Below the pieces are notes generated by a model. The model ran no database searches, was not told the origin of the DNA, and saw nothing but the letters and a program-made list of their open reading frames with translations. The translations under genes and the position numbers were made by a program. From NCBI GenBank assembly GCA_963575745.1, contig CAUYUJ010014556.1, positions 118,501 through 182,500 on the forward strand: a DNA stretch of 64,000 bases, read 5' to 3'. This document shows positions 42,976 to 52,021 of this stretch, in pieces. Source of the stretch: Prorocentrum cordatum. Its lineage: Eukaryota > Sar > Dinophyceae > Prorocentrales > Prorocentraceae. Every line of letters begins with the position of its first letter. Position 1 is the first letter of the stretch.

Positions 42976-43570
42976 GATGCGCTGGAGGAGGAGGATGTTC
43001 AACATATCCGTCTTTTGTCTCCCCTCCACCCTTGCCGCCTCCAATTTATATGTTGATTCGTCCTTGTTTTCCTATTATTGCTCCTCTTCGTCCTCCTTGT
43101 CCTCGTCCTCCTGCACCCCTTCTTTGTCTTCATTCCCTCTCCTCCTCGCACGTAGCTCGGAATGAGCTCGTATGACGCTAGCGCGCAAGCTGCCTGCTGG
43201 ACGAACTGCGCTCTGGCAGCCCGAGGATGCTGATGCATCAGCTCCTGGTCCACGCCTGCCTGCCTCCTGATCGATGTATACATCTAAAAGCTGGTGACCA
43301 GCCTCTGACACGCAAGCAAACTTTCCTTGGGAAACATCGCGCGAACAAGACCCAATCTATGATAAAAGGAAAACCTCGATCGGGGCAGACGGGACCCAGA
43401 CAGCCTTAACAACATCCTGCAGCAGCTGATGCGACGTGTGATGTCTCTGGGAATCAGATTCAGCAGGACATCCGAATTTGCAAGCTTGATCCGTTTGAGA
43501 AACCCGCCTCTCCGTGGTCCACTCACCCACCAGAGTTTTCAGTATCATTCCCACTTGCTATGCTGGGGGG
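42976..43570. other. Non-coding, nothing recognised
   Basis: Short frames only. TCC-rich near 43080-43145. Confidence 0.35.
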
Positions 43571-43574
43571 GGGG

Positions 43575-43660
43575 TCATTTTCCTCTCCTCCTCCGCCTCC
43601 TCCTCTTCCTCCGCCTCCTCCTCTTCCTCCTCCTCCTCCCTTCCCGTCTTTTTCCTCATC
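43575..43660 (+). repeat. (TCC)n microsatellite
   Basis: CCTCCTCCTCTTCCTCCG-type tract. Confidence 0.9.
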
Positions 43661-44176
43661 ACCCCTGTCCTCCCTCCTTCCCACACCTCCATCCCCCCTA
43701 CTCCATAGTCTGTGGCCCACAAGCTGTTCCCCCTATGCTACGCCGTGCGCGCGCGAACGTCAAAAATCGGTGATCGAGGAGGAGTAAGACGACAAATGAT
43801 GCGCTGGTCCTTCTTGCGGCGGCCATATGTTTGCGAAAATCAGTCGGGCGTTGGTAGAACTGGGTTTAATGGAACCTGGTTTAGTGATCTGTACCGGGGG
43901 CGCCCCCCCGTCCCATTTCCACTAACCGGAATTGCCGTCACCCGAAAAAACACCATCTATGGCAAACCTGGTTTAGTGATTCTGGCCAATTCAAAGGCTC
44001 CGGGGCCCTACCACTAACGGGGTCCCCTTACCCGGGGTCCTGGCCATACCCGAATCAGGTTGTAGCGAGTGAACCACTTAAGTCTAATCAACACAATCGT
44101 GGGCTGTGCAACGCTGCGATATGACCCTGAATTCAATAACTTTTCAACCGGGGTTATCTAGTCACTAAGGAAACCA

Positions 44177-44194
44177 AGAGGTATCGATACCTCT
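44177..44194. repeat. Perfect 18-bp palindrome
   Basis: AGAGGTATCGATACCTCT, about 100 bp before the left edge of the tyrosine-recombinase element. Confidence 0.8.
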
Positions 44195-44297
44195 ACTCCT
44201 CAGACCCAGATCTCTCCCGGGTTAGTTCAGACCAGGATTTCGAGGCGAATCCAGCGGTGGCGACAAGGGCCTCCCAGGAGGCCCACGCCAGCGAAAA

Positions 44298-44617
44298 TGA
44301 CCTACTTAGGAGGAGGGCGAAGCCTTTCGGATAAGTATCGATCTGGCGCCTGATTGCGCCAGCCAATGATACAGAAGCGCACGTGTCATGGCCTGGTGGT
44401 CCGCGTTTGCGGGCTGCGCGGTGCACGACAACCGTGGCTGTCCTCATCGTCTTTGCCTTCTGGGTGCAGCACAGGGGAGGCTGGGCATGTGCGTGAGGGC
44501 AGCTTTGCGCAGGATAGAGGGAAGCGAAAGCGAGTGATAGGGCGAGCTGTTGTAAGAGAGAGAGAGAGAGAGAGTGAGTGAGTGAGTGAGTGAGAGGGAG
44601 AGAGGGAGAGAGGGGGG

Positions 44618-44657
<40 letters not shown>

Positions 44658-44809
44658 CGGCCGACATCCCAACTGATGTCCGCGCCGCACTCCTCATTGG
44701 GCACCGAGCCCATTCTTTGCGCAAGCGGCCCACTTTCGTGCATCCCAACTGATGCTCGGGGGTTGAGTCGGGCTCGGGGTGTCACGTCCCCGCGCTGCTG
44801 ATGTGCTCG
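44298..44809 (+). repeat. Split direct repeat A1
   Basis: Matches 49669-50166 along its full length with few substitutions; most of the length difference is in the internal (GA)n tract (44554-44656). It begins TGACCTACTTAGGAGG and ends GCTGATGTGCTCG. Its last ~15 codons are already in the gag-like frame. Confidence 0.92.
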
Positions 44810-46050
44810 AGAAGATCGAGGTGCAGTTGGACGCCTCCTTCCCCTGGAGGAAGACAGAGCGCGAGACGGATCCAATTGAGTGGGCTGCGGGGTGAATGCG
44901 CATTGGAGTCGACTCCGACTGGCTCAGCAACGCGGCCCAGAACATGCAGAACCCGTCTGTCACCAACTCGACGGCGGCGATCATGGCCAACCCCAACCAC
45001 CCAGACGCAGAGAGGCTGAAACAGGCGGTTGCTCTCAAGAACGCGCCCAAGCAGGGTTGGAAAAGCCTCTGCCTCGCCCCGTTCGGGGGCAGCCCGGAGC
45101 TTCTGCAGAATTTCTTCTCTACGAAGGCGAGTGATGGAGACAAGACGGTGTCTGCCATCGCTATGAAATGCCTCAGTTACTTCCTCATCATGGAAAAGCA
45201 GTTCACCAACATCAGTACTGCCAAGGCGAACTCTCCCGGCAAGATCAAAGGGCAGCGCCTGGAAATGATGCCTGCGATCTTTGCGGGCATTAAGTCCATG
45301 AAGAGAAAGGCGAAAAAGGCATCTGCCCGCAGGCCGCTGGAGATGGCCCTGATGCAGAGGGGCTTCTCCCTTGACTGGCAGCTCAGCTTGACACGCCTCG
45401 CGGCCACCCCGTTCGTGTTCACAACTGGGCCGGGCCAGGTGAGCCAGTTCCCGGCCAAGCGTCTCCGGACGGAGTCAGGCCAGCCGGTGCTCTCGAGTAT
45501 CCCGCAGGCGTCTGGCGGCGGCAGGGCACCAGCCTCTCGCAACAACAGCCGGCCGCCTATGCCTCCAGCTCCGGTCCAGGTTCAGGCGCCGCAGCAGGCG
45601 GGCCCGGCCGGCGGCCCTGGCAACGGCGACAAAAAGGCAGCCGCTGCCGCCATCCTGAGCGACCTCACTGGGATGGTCGGCCGCCAGCAGCCTGCGGCCA
45701 TCCAGGCCTACGTGGACCAGAAGTTCAAGGGCGCTCCGGCGGAGCAGCACGGCATCCGGAGCGTCCTCGGCAATTGGTGCCGCCACCGCATCCTGAACAG
45801 CCGCCAGGTGATCAAGCACTCGCGCGCGCAATGCCGCGCGGAGGGGGGCAAGCCGAGCTCGCCGTGCTCGCGGTGCGGCGCGCGCGGGATCATGGCCTAC
45901 TGCTGGCCTGAGGATTGCCCCGATGCGCGCTGGGTGCACCGCAGTCCATGCCCCCCCCCCCCTCGTCCGTCCCCGTCTTCGCTTCCCCCCTCCCGCCCCT
46001 CCCAGCGCAGAGCCCCGCGCGCCACCAGTGCGTGCAGTTTGACACGTCTC
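44784..46050 (+). pseudogene. Gag-like ORF of the tyrosine-recombinase element
   Basis: The frame is coding-like from about 44784 (SRPRAADVLEKIEVQLDASF, ERETDPIEWAAG), has a TGA at 44893-44895, and restarts at ATG 44896. It then runs through PKQGWKSLCLAPFGGSPELL, KCLSYFLIMEKQFTNISTAK, a basic segment (KSMKRKAKKASARRP) and a Pro/Gln-rich linker. The C-terminal module reads LSDLTGMVGRQQPAAIQAYV then PCSRCGARGIMAYCWPEDCP, a C-x2-C-x8-C-x4-C zinc-knuckle-like motif near 45870-45920. After about 45950 the frame is low-complexity and probably not protein. Position before the recombinase is that of gag in DIRS-like elements. Nucleic-acid packaging is inferred. Confidence 0.6.
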
Positions 46051-46217
46051 AGTGCGACAGTCCACCTTTGTGACTCTCGTGTATTTTTAAATTTTGGACG
46101 CCTGCAGCACTCGCTCTTGCGGAGCTCCAGCTCAGGAAAATACGGGAGAACAGGTTGGGTCCTTCGCCCGGCCTTCTTTTTGCCCCCCCCCTCGGGGTGA
46201 ATCCAGCCTCGGCGATC

Positions 46218-46368
46218 TCGGGTCCGACTCCCTCAGATTTGGATCTGATTCCCCAGGATTTTGGGTCCGACTCCCCAAGATTTTGGGGCAGTTTCCCTTA
46301 GATTTTGGGTCCGACTGCCTAAGATTTTGGGTTTGGTTTCCCATGATTTTGGGTCTGACCCCCCGACG
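46218..46368 (+). repeat. ~25-bp tandem repeat between gag and recombinase
   Basis: About six units of GATTTTGGGTCCGACTCCCC with variants. Confidence 0.85.
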
Positions 46369-46653
46369 AATGTGGGTAAAGCGAAAGTATGTCCGACCAC
46401 GAGCAAACGGCAACCGAGCCGACCTCTCCACCAGGCCCCGAGCAGCGTCCTGGCCCGGTTGGCCCCGACGGTCCCCTGTGGATCTGGGGGGGTGGGTCCG
46501 GTATCTCCTGGGGCCTCCAGGGCGTCTCAAAAACGTGGCCGGTCATCAGGAAACGGGTGTGGTCGATACCGCATTCGTGAGATTCAGTCGTTGCCCCGCA
46601 CGCGGGATTCATTGTCTGCACGGTTGCGCTTGCATGATCTGGCACGGGCCCGT

Positions 46654-46675
46654 TCCGTAGCCTTTTGGGCTCAAG
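46654..46675 (+). other. Dinoflagellate spliced-leader relic
   Basis: This 22-nt stretch begins TCCGTAGCC and ends GGGCTCAAG. It agrees with the conserved 22-nt dinoflagellate spliced leader at 20 positions without gaps (A to T at position 10, T to G at position 14, counting the variable first base). It is followed after 23 nt by ATG 46699 of the recombinase frame. Genomic relics like this arise when a trans-spliced mRNA is reverse transcribed and reinserted (established for dinoflagellates). Confidence 0.8.
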
Positions 46676-47519
46676 AGTCGCCAGGGATCCAAGACGGTAT
46701 GCATTTCATACATGCAGTCCCTGGGTCGCAACCGCCATGGGGTGTGCGCTTAGTCGAACAATCCGCGGTGGCCCCGAGCGGGCTTCCGTCTGCCCCACGG
46801 CCATCTGTGCTCACCATGGTGCCGGTTTCTTCGGCGACAGGCGCGTCTGCGGCGCCTGGTGTGCAGCATCGAGATTCGGTCTTGGCCGAATTTCGTTTTC
46901 AACCCGTCCAGGACGGGTTATCTCAAGCACCTACGCTGTCATCCGCTGCATCTTCCTCTCGCGAGGATCTCTTCGCCAAGGCCCGGGATATTCTTGGGGC
47001 CGGTTGGGGGCCTTCGACCAAGCAAACCTACGCGAACGCCATCGGGCTTCACGTGCACGGTTTGGAGCGCATTGTTGACGCCACCTTCCTTCCAGTAGAT
47101 TCGGTGGATAAATCCCACCAGCCCTTTGGGCGTGAGTGGTTTAGCGAGCTCTCTCTGTCCTCAACCCCCCTTCTTCCCCTTCGGGGAGGGGTTTACCCCT
47201 CCCCCTACCCCCTCCCCCTGGACCTGGAGAGGGAGTTCCGAGTGGTGTCAAGGAGGGTCAATTTCGGTTTCTGGGAGGGCTAAAAAACGACGACCCTCAC
47301 GAGGATTCTGGCCCCGAGGGGGGGGGGGAGTTTGGTGCCTCAGCTCGTCTTTGACGCAACAATCATTGATTTTACTAAGGTTTTGGCCCCATTTTGGACT
47401 TCTGAGGGGGCAGCGTTCCCCTTCCTTCATAGCAAAATCATTGATTTTACGCAGGTTTTGGGCTCATTTTTGACAAATCAGGGAGCAACGCTCATTTGCG
47501 CTTCTCAGGAGGTCGCAAG

Positions 47520-47850
47520 AGGCTCCCAAGATGGCCCCAAAAGGCCCCCAGGAGGCTCCCAAGAGGCCTCCAGGAGGCCCCCAAGAGGCCCCCAAGAGGC
47601 CCCAAGAGGTCCCCAAGAGGCCCCCAAGAGGCCCCCCAGAGGCCCCAAGAGGCCCCCCAGAGGCCCCCCAGAGGCCCCCAAGAGACCCCCAAGAGGCCCC
47701 CAAGAGGCCCCAAGAGGCTCCAAGAGGCCCCCAAGAGGCCCCACGAGGAGCTCGAACGACTCACAAGACGCCCCAAACGGCCTCCAAGAGGCTCCCAAGG
47801 CCCCCAAGAGGCCCCAAGAGGCTCCCAAAGGCCCCCAAGAGGCCCCACGA
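47520..47850 (+). repeat. CCCCCAAGAGG 11-bp minisatellite
   Basis: About 28 units inside the insertion, of the same family as 7880-8600 and 31276-32560. Confidence 0.9.
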
Positions 47851-48225
47851 GGAGCCCGAACGACTCACACCAGGACGAGGGGCCCGAACGACTCACACCA
47901 CGAAGAGCCCGAACGACTCACACCAGGACGAGGCGCCCGAACGACTCACACCACGAGGAGCCCGAACGACTCACACCACGACGAGGGCCCCGAACGACTC
48001 ACACCACGAGGAGCCCGAACGAGTCACACCAGGAGGAGGGGCCCGAACGACTCACACCAGGACGAGGGGCCCGAACAACTCACACCACGAGAAGCCCGAA
48101 CGACTCACACCAGGACGAAGAGCCCGAACGACTCACACCACGAAGAGCCCGAACGACTCACACCAGGAAAAAGGGCCCGAACGACTCACACCAGGACGAG
48201 AAACCCCCAACGACTCAAACCACGA
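47851..48225 (+). repeat. 25/28-bp minisatellite, about 14 units
   Basis: Units CCCGAACGACTCACACCA + CGAGGAG (25 bp) alternate with CCCGAACGACTCACACCA + GGACGAGGGG (28 bp). Confidence 0.9.
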
Positions 48226-49570
48226 GGAACGCTTTCTCTCCCTCCTCCTCCGCCTCGTCCTTCTCCCGCTCCCACCACAAGGAGGATGTACAAGGAGGCG
48301 GGAATAAGGAGGAACAGGGAAGATATGCGGGGCCAAGCGGACACACGCCTGAAAAACACGACTGTCGGCATGCTTCGCAAGAGTTGCTGTTGTGAGATGG
48401 GCTGGTGGGGATACGCGAAGCGTAAAGAATTAATGTTGTTGTTCGCTGGTATGGGCGGAGTGGCTTGGTCTAGCATTCAGCTTAACAAGGCCGCCATTCA
48501 TGCCTGGCATATGTGTCGGGGTCTCGATTGCGCGTTCGACTCCTGCTGGGACCAGCGTGCGTATTATTTTTGGAAGGGGCTCAACAAGAAAACGAGACAC
48601 GACAGCCACCAAAAGAAAGCAATTTCTATTGACGAGCTTCCGTCTTTCATCCGAGCCCGCTTCTCCGCAGGCTCGGCTGCGGGGGCCCGGGGCTGCGCGT
48701 TTGCAGTCTTTTGCTTCTTCGGCATTCGGAGAGTATCAGAAGCTTCTGCTCTACTTGCCGCAGACGTGAAATTTGATTCCAAACGCGCCCGGTGCTTCGT
48801 CCGGCGTCAGAAAAAAACGACCCGGAAGGCAGAGGGCAAACATGCGTGATCCCAAATTGTGATTTCGCTGGAATCAACCCCGCCCGTCTCATGGAAACGT
48901 GGTCGAATCTCAGGAGAGAGATGCCTTCGGAACCACGGGTTTTCTTCTGCACCACGACTGGCGCATCGCATAAGGCAGCGAGTCCCGATTTATGGAGAAA
49001 AACAGTTTCTTCATTTTTCAAGGACAAAGCAACGAGCGCGTGATCATTCCGCAAAGGCGGTGCGCAATGGAGCTTGCACGTGGCCAAAGCGCCGCCGAGG
49101 GCGGTGCAGAACCAAGGCGGGTGGCATTCCTCATCTGTGATGCACGACGTGTATGCCGCTGCGTCGCCGGAGCTGGCGCGGCAACAGTTCCTGGCCGCGG
49201 CGAGGGCTGCGGCAAGCGCTCCGCCAGCCGCGTCGCATGCCGTCGTGGCCGCAGAAGCCTGGTCCTGGCAGATCGTCAGGCGCAGTTCGGCCCGCGTCGC
49301 CAGTGCAGGGGCCAAAGAAGTTCCGCCGGCTGCGGGGGAAACAGAAAGCCGGGATTCCCCTATGAGGGCTCCCCGGCAGCGTCTGCCAAACGAACCAGGA
49401 GCGTTTCGCGGTAGCAAAGAGGTCCCCGCCTGGATCCTTCCTGTCATCTTGCGTTCCCTCCAAGCCATTCTCGCAGGCGCACCGCGCGCACAGCGCGGCC
49501 ATTCTGGCCCCCGCTGCGCGACCCGCCCGCCGCCCACTAGGACCGACAGCCTCAGGGGGAGTTTGGGCTC

Positions 49571-49668
49571 GAAGGGGTTCCCCTGCCGCGAAGCTGGGGG
49601 GCTTCCCTGCCAGGAGGGCTGGACAGAGATCTCCCCGTGATGCTGGGGCAAAGCATCTAGGCATGGAT
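49571..49668 (+). repeat. Split direct repeat B1
   Basis: Matches 50334-50432 with about five differences, from GAAGGGGTTCCC to TAGGCATGGAT. Its last base touches the first base of A2. Confidence 0.92.
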
Positions 49669-50166
49669 TGACCTACTTAGGAGGGGGGCGAAGCCTTTCG
49701 GATAAGTGTCGATCTGACGCCTGATTGCGCCAGCCAATGATACAGAAGCGCACGTGTCATGGCCTGGTGGTCCGCGTTTGCGGGCTGTGCCATGCACGAC
49801 CTCCGTGGCTGTCCTCATCGTCTTTGCCTTCTGGGTGTAGCACAGGGGAGGCTGGGCATGTACGTGAGGGCAGCTTTGCGCAGGATAGGGGAAAACGACA
49901 GCGAGTGATAGGGCGAGCTGTTGTAAGAGAGAGAGAGGGAGGGAGAGAGAGAGAGAGAGAGAGAGTGAGTGAGAGGGAGAGAGGGAGAGAGAGAAAGAGA
50001 GAGAGAGAGAGAGACGGCCGACATCCCAACTGATGTCCGCGCCGCACTCCTCATTGGGCACCGAGCCCATTCTTTGCGCAAGCGGCCCACTTTCGTGCAT
50101 CCCAACTGATGCTCGGGGGTTGAGTCGGGCTCGGGGTGTCACGTCCCCGCGCTGCTGAAGTGCTCG
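49669..50166 (+). repeat. Split direct repeat A2
   Basis: Direct copy of A1, including a shorter (GA)n tract (49925-50014). Confidence 0.92.
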
Positions 50167-50333
50167 GCCCACACGGGCTTACTGTTCATTTTCCCCCCTC
50201 CCGCCCAACTGCGGGCGGTGCCCGCACCACACTCACTGTGCTCGTTCTTCATTAATCCGCCCTCCCGCCAACTGCGGCTGGGCCACGCACTCGTTCGGTC
50301 CCCAACTCCCGAGGCACGTCGCCAGCACGGAGG

Positions 50334-50432
50334 GAAGGGGGTTCCCTTGCCCCGAAGCTGGGGGGCTTCCCTGCCAGGAGGGCTGGACAAAGATCTCCCC
50401 CTGATGCTGGGGCAAAGCACCTAGGCATGGAT
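50334..50432 (+). repeat. Split direct repeat B2
   Basis: Copy of B1. Its end (CTAGGCATGGAT, 50432) marks the right boundary of the element. Confidence 0.9.
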
Positions 50433-51035
50433 CGAGGGAATCGTAGCGGTGTCGGTGCATTTTCTTCCTCGGAGCCACCAATTCTCAGAGCACTGAATTG
50501 TTTCGTCCCGAAAGAGGTGGGGCGTTCAGTTTCTGAGAACGTGCTCGCCCCCCCTCGGCCTGAAAGGGCGGCGCTACCACGCCCGAGAGACGGTATCTCC
50601 CGCCAAAAGGTCCAGGCCATGAGACCCCGGGCAGCCTTGAGCTCTGTGTGGCGGTCTTTCAAGCTTGCGCTACCATGGTTCTGTCCCTCTTGACCGCTTG
50701 CTGGGGGCCCGAGTTTAGACTTCGCTAAATTAACGCCCCTACCCTGAGTTAGAAGTGCGTGGTCTGTAAGCCTCCTGGGAGCTTCCAAAGGACAGAAAGC
50801 CGCCAAGACGCCGCGCGACACGCGCGATACGCAGGGCGTACCCCGTCAGCCCACAAGAGGGTCAACGCACAGCGCCTCGTAAGCCGGGGTAGGGGCGTTT
50901 TTTTGCGTCCTTGACTGAACGCAGTTGGTGTCATCTGCACAATTGTGGCGGGACCTCTCCCGCCAGCAACGGCATGGAGTCGCTAGCGCGTGGTTTCGTG
51001 CTCCCATATGGGATTTCACCCAAAACGGCCCAACT
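50433..51035. other. Non-coding, nothing recognised
   Basis: Mixed composition flanking the element on the right. No family features. Confidence 0.35.
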
Positions 51036-51330
51036 GTAGGGTCCGCATGGCGTGCCCGGCGTCGGGTCCTGCACACTCCTCACACGTTTCGTGGCCCCAG
51101 TGGAAGCTCCATCGAAGGCCCCAGCGGCAAGATCCGTATGGCGTGCCCGCACCCGAGTCGGCACACCCCTCACACGTTTCGTGGCCGCACAGGGAGCCCC
51201 ACCGAAGGGCCCAGCGGCATCCGCATAGCGTGCCCGTACCCGGGTCGGTACACCCGCCCCTGATTCGGCACATCCCTCACTCTTCACGTGGCCCTGTAGG
51301 GAGCTCCACCGAAGGGCCCAGGGTAGGGAC
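51036..51330 (+). repeat. ~90-bp tandem repeat, three to four units
   Basis: The anchor TCCG(C/T)AT(G)GCGTGCCCG recurs at about 51044, 51135 and 51222. It is followed by CACACGTTTCGTGGCC and (C)CACCGAAGGGCCCAG-type segments. A partial fourth unit ends near 51325. Confidence 0.85.
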
Positions 51331-51918
51331 ATCTTGGACGCCGCACTCCTTTTGCTGGCCCCCCTCCTCCATCTCACCTGCCTCGCGGTACATGCAGCTG
51401 CAAATGGTTGGGTCTCTCGCCCGACAGCCTCCACTCCACCCTGCAGCCGCTGGCGGCGGGTCGAAGGCCACATCGCTGCAACGATCGCGGTGCTAACCTA
51501 CCTCCCCTGGCGGCATGGTTCCCGTTTTTCTGGGTTGCGTGCAGTGTTGTCGGCCTCTGCTTTTGGGACCGACGAGCGGCTCACGGATGCCGGATACGAG
51601 TCCAGCGAGCGGCATCGGCTCCCGCTGCGGTGGCGGACGAAAAACGCCCCACGGGTTCTGACAGTATCCTGGCAGCTCAGATGTCCCAAATCAGATCGTC
51701 TCGCTCACCTGGTCGATTCCGTCAGTGTGCTCATGCAGATAGTGACATCGCCAGCTTGCAGCTCTAGGGCTGAATGCACCTCCCCATCTCCACGGGCTAC
51801 CTTCTTCCTCTCCACGATCTTTGTTGCTTTTTGGGCCGTCTGGGGGTAGAGCATGTCGCTGGATGTACTTGGATGGTGGCTGGATCTGGGGTCGAGCATG
51901 CTAAGGTCTGGAGGCCAC
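51331..51918. other. Open but unassigned DNA
   Basis: A plus frame 51334-51849 (172 codons) begins with a hydrophobic, signal-peptide-like run (LLLLAPLLHLTCLAVHA) but has no ATG and no recognised domain. Confidence 0.25.
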
Positions 51919-52021
51919 ATGCATACATACATACATACATACATACATACATACATACATACATACATACATACATACATACATACATACATACATACAT
52001 ACATACGTACATACATACATG
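51919..52021 (+). repeat. (ACAT)n microsatellite
   Basis: About 25 tetranucleotide units with one CGTAC interruption. Confidence 0.97.

Larger units (their letters stand above)
47113..48426 (+). mobile_element. 1,314-bp insertion in the recombinase frame, TAAA flanked
   Basis: TAAA at 47109-47112 and 48423-48426 flank the insert. Removing one TAAA plus the insert joins GAT AAA to GAA TTA, giving an uninterrupted VDKELMLLFAG. The left end starts TCCCACCAGCCCTTTGGGCG; the right end is GGGCTGGTGGGGATACGCGA + AGCG, so TCC(C)CACCAGCCC is an imperfect inverted repeat set 11 nt in from the right edge. The body is a GGGGAGGGG hairpin, a TTGATTTTAC(T/G)-type unit and minisatellite. It could be a transposable element, or an intron-like 'introner' with inverted repeats and target duplication as known in some dinoflagellates (inference). 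Confidence 0.7.
46699..49230 (+). pseudogene. Tyrosine recombinase, split by an insertion
   Basis: Part 1 (46699-47112) starts MHFIHAVPGSQPPWGVRLVE and contains the N-terminal SAM-like core-binding domain (ARDILGAGWGPSTKQTYANA, HVHGLERIVDATFLPVDSVD). Part 2 (48427 on) continues KELMLLFAGMGGVAWSSIQL, AIHAWHMCRGLDCAFD, AFAVFCFFGIRRVSEASALL (catalytic Arg I, about 48725), then FVRR. An A7 tract at 48811-48817 shifts the frame by one. The -1 frame continues EGRGQTCVIPNCDFAG and MPSEPRVFFCTTTGA to TGA 49041-49043. Directly after this stop, in frame, come SFRKGGAQW (Arg II at 49050), NQGGWHSSSVMHDVYAAASP with the presumed nucleophile Tyr at 49152-49154. The TGA lies where the box-II His is expected. 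The intact enzyme would integrate circular DNA. Confidence 0.75.
44298..50432 (+). mobile_element. Tyrosine-recombinase element with split direct repeats (DIRS/PAT/Ngaro-like)
   Basis: The order is A1 (44298-44809), gag-like ORF, tyrosine-recombinase ORF, B1 (49571-49668), A2 (49669-50166), a 168-bp spacer, B2 (50334-50432). B1 abuts A2 exactly, which recreates the junction expected if the left end (A1) and right end (B2) were joined in a circle. That is the hallmark of split-direct-repeat elements (family knowledge). I see no reverse transcriptase or RNase H inside, so the copy is either internally deleted or a new RT-less design. A 1,314-bp insertion splits the recombinase. Inactivating changes show the copy is dead. 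Confidence 0.7.

Noticed and set aside
47332-48400. Pro/Arg/Lys-rich and Arg-Thr-Thr-His repeat frames leading into the recombinase
   Set aside because: They come from the minisatellites inside the insertion; the recombinase itself only resumes at 48427.
48801-48825. Programmed -1 frameshift site in the recombinase
   Set aside because: An A-run is present, but the frame also meets a TGA soon after and the site is inside the catalytic domain, so simple decay or a homopolymer error is more likely.
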